Positions 63,272 to 64,000 of a stretch of 64,000 bases of DNA are shown here, one piece after another. The DNA is from Saprospiraceae bacterium (GTDB taxonomy: Bacteria > Bacteroidota > Bacteroidia > Chitinophagales > Saprospiraceae). Numbering within the stretch: the first letter of the stretch is position 1; each line of letters opens with the position of its first letter. The notes below the pieces were generated by a model. The model searched no databases and was not told the DNA's origin. It saw only the letters and a list, made by a program, of their open reading frames with translations. The position numbers were made by a program, and so were the translations under genes. The DNA lies in assembly GCA_022841345.1 (NCBI GenBank), contig JALHRR010000015.1, positions 1 to 64,000 of the forward strand, written 5' to 3'.

Positions 63272-63490
63272 ATGAAAAACTTATATGTATTTTTAATTTC
63301 TGCCATTCTGCTTTTTTCTGCATGCGAGATATACCCCCACAACACAATGAAGGATTGTACTTCAAAATGTCTTAAGAAAAGCAAGCCGGAAGCATGTATG
63401 GAATTTTGCAGATGTATTCATGAAAGAGGCGAAGTGTTGGACACATGTCTTTATAAATATGATAAGGCTCCGGTGGAGAAACTGAATTAA
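63272..63490 (+). CDS. Small Cys-rich lipoprotein with twin CX3C motif
   Basis: 72 residues. A signal peptide ends in lipobox FSAC (Cys18). The mature part has DCTSKCLKKSKPEACMEFC, giving two C-x3-C pairs eight residues apart, then CRCIHERGEVLDTC. This even Cys pattern suggests disulfides in a helical hairpin, similar in form to eukaryotic twin-CX3C proteins but presumably convergent. It follows the DoxX-like gene by 34 bp and is probably co-transcribed. Function is unknown. Confidence 0.75.
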   Translation: MKNLYVFLISAILLFSACEIYPHNTMKDCTSKCLKKSKPEACMEFCRCIHERGEVLDTCLYKYDKAPVEKLN

Positions 63491-63696
63491 TGGACAGACA
63501 ACCGACAGCTTGATTTTTACCTTCAATAATATTTGTCCGGAACAAAGTCATATTCAGACCTTTTGTAATGTCAATCTGCTTAACTTTGAAATAATATAAT
63601 TCGTTTAATCTCAGTGGATCATCATAGTATTATTACTGTAAGAAATACTTGCAATATAATTTCTTGTTTGGCTTTTGTCTTAAATATGATGTTATG

Positions 63697-64000
63697 TCAT
63701 CCAAGTAGATTATCATTTTTTTCGTCATCTTCTACATGTAAAATATGCAAAAGCCTGTGAATGATAGGTGCAAAGAAAACTGCTGTAATACTCAGGAAAG
63801 CTACCCCACTATACAAGGCATACAATGCTGAAAAGATTTTTGCTTCAGGTGTAATCATTTCCACAACGGGCCCCATCCCGGTTAATATCATGCAAGCCAT
63901 ATGGAAACTATCCAACCATGAAGTTTGTCCAAAATAATGGTAACCTAAAGTACCAATTAGCACAGAAAACAATATTAAGCCAAGTGCAAAAAGACCATAC
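63697..64000 (-). CDS. Two-TM ion-channel-like protein (5' end outside window)
   Basis: The open frame runs to the end of the window without a start, so the gene is partial; at least 100 residues are seen. Two membrane segments (about LFALGLILFSVLIGTLGYHYF and ALYALYSGVAFLSITAVFFAP) flank a pore-loop-like stretch SWLDSFHMACMILTGMGPV. The TGMGP motif sits where TVGYG would be in potassium channels. The C-terminus ends HILHVEDDEKND. It fits a Bacteroidota family of ion-channel-like proteins; potassium selectivity is not shown. Confidence 0.75.
   Translation of the reverse strand, partial: YGLFALGLILFSVLIGTLGYHYFGQTSWLDSFHMACMILTGMGPVVEMITPEAKIFSALYALYSGVAFLSITAVFFAPIIHRLLHILHVEDDEKNDNLLG

Overview
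The window looks like chromosomal DNA from a Bacteroidota bacterium, probably of the Saprospiria or Chitinophagia type (the class is inference). The evidence is consistent. Eight genes encode large secreted proteins with type IX secretion (T9SS) C-terminal sorting domains or a gliding-motility type C-terminal domain. There is a TonB-dependent receptor with a carboxypeptidase-like regulatory domain, a LytTR regulator, several AraC regulators and AT-rich intergenic DNA. One promoter at 62704-62734 fits the Bacteroidota consensus TTTG-N19-TAnnTTTG. I see no rRNA, tRNA, CRISPR array, transposase, prophage or plasmid replication gene. Both ends cut genes: the 3' tail of a probable outer-membrane protein (1-75) and a two-TM ion-channel-like protein (63697-64000).

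Layout. 1-443: end of a gene, a GC-rich hairpin pair and a 15-copy 8-bp tandem array between convergent genes. 444-2880: minus-strand stress operon (4-TM protein, CbpA-type DnaJ, OsmC, HMA-like/AraC regulator). 3284-10722: two paralogous DUF3494 (ice-binding-like) T9SS proteins, one of 1902 residues with about 17 cysteine-rich repeats. 10873-22478: a long same-strand run of small genes (membrane proteins, methyltransferase, GNAT, serine hydrolase operon, squalene-cyclase-like protein, RsgA, ClbS/DfsB, DUF4332, GrpB, CPBP-like, DUF6624). 22508-30362: ankyrin protein and three secreted proteins.

30467-40244: minus-strand stress island with a P2-type Ca ATPase, D-lactate dehydrogenase-like enzyme, CBS pair, LEA14-like protein, a previously unlisted 39-residue membrane protein, large-subunit catalase, small lipoprotein, YciF-like ferritin with histone-like tails, and a second HMA-like/AraC regulator. 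40512-54229: secreted and envelope proteins on the minus strand (cupredoxin, permease, TonB receptor, M12B-like protease, beta-barrel, intradiol-dioxygenase-like lipoprotein, LytTR regulator, GNAT, CotH/lamin-tail protein). 54660-60028: plus-strand run of SRPBCC and VOC proteins, two of them internal duplications, ending in a MATE exporter. 60227-64000: metalloprotease-like protein, AraC regulator, VOC protein, DoxX-like protein, Cys-rich lipoprotein, channel.

How it may work together (inference): two stress-protection blocks, each ending in the same unusual regulator type, suggest one stress regulon. The T9SS cargo and TonB receptor serve surface attachment and polymer or peptide use. The SRPBCC/VOC/MATE run resembles a small-molecule binding and export group. 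The most unusual non-coding signal is a set of intergenic stretches built from short perfect hairpins, two of them as duplicated copies whose stems keep pairing through G-U changes.
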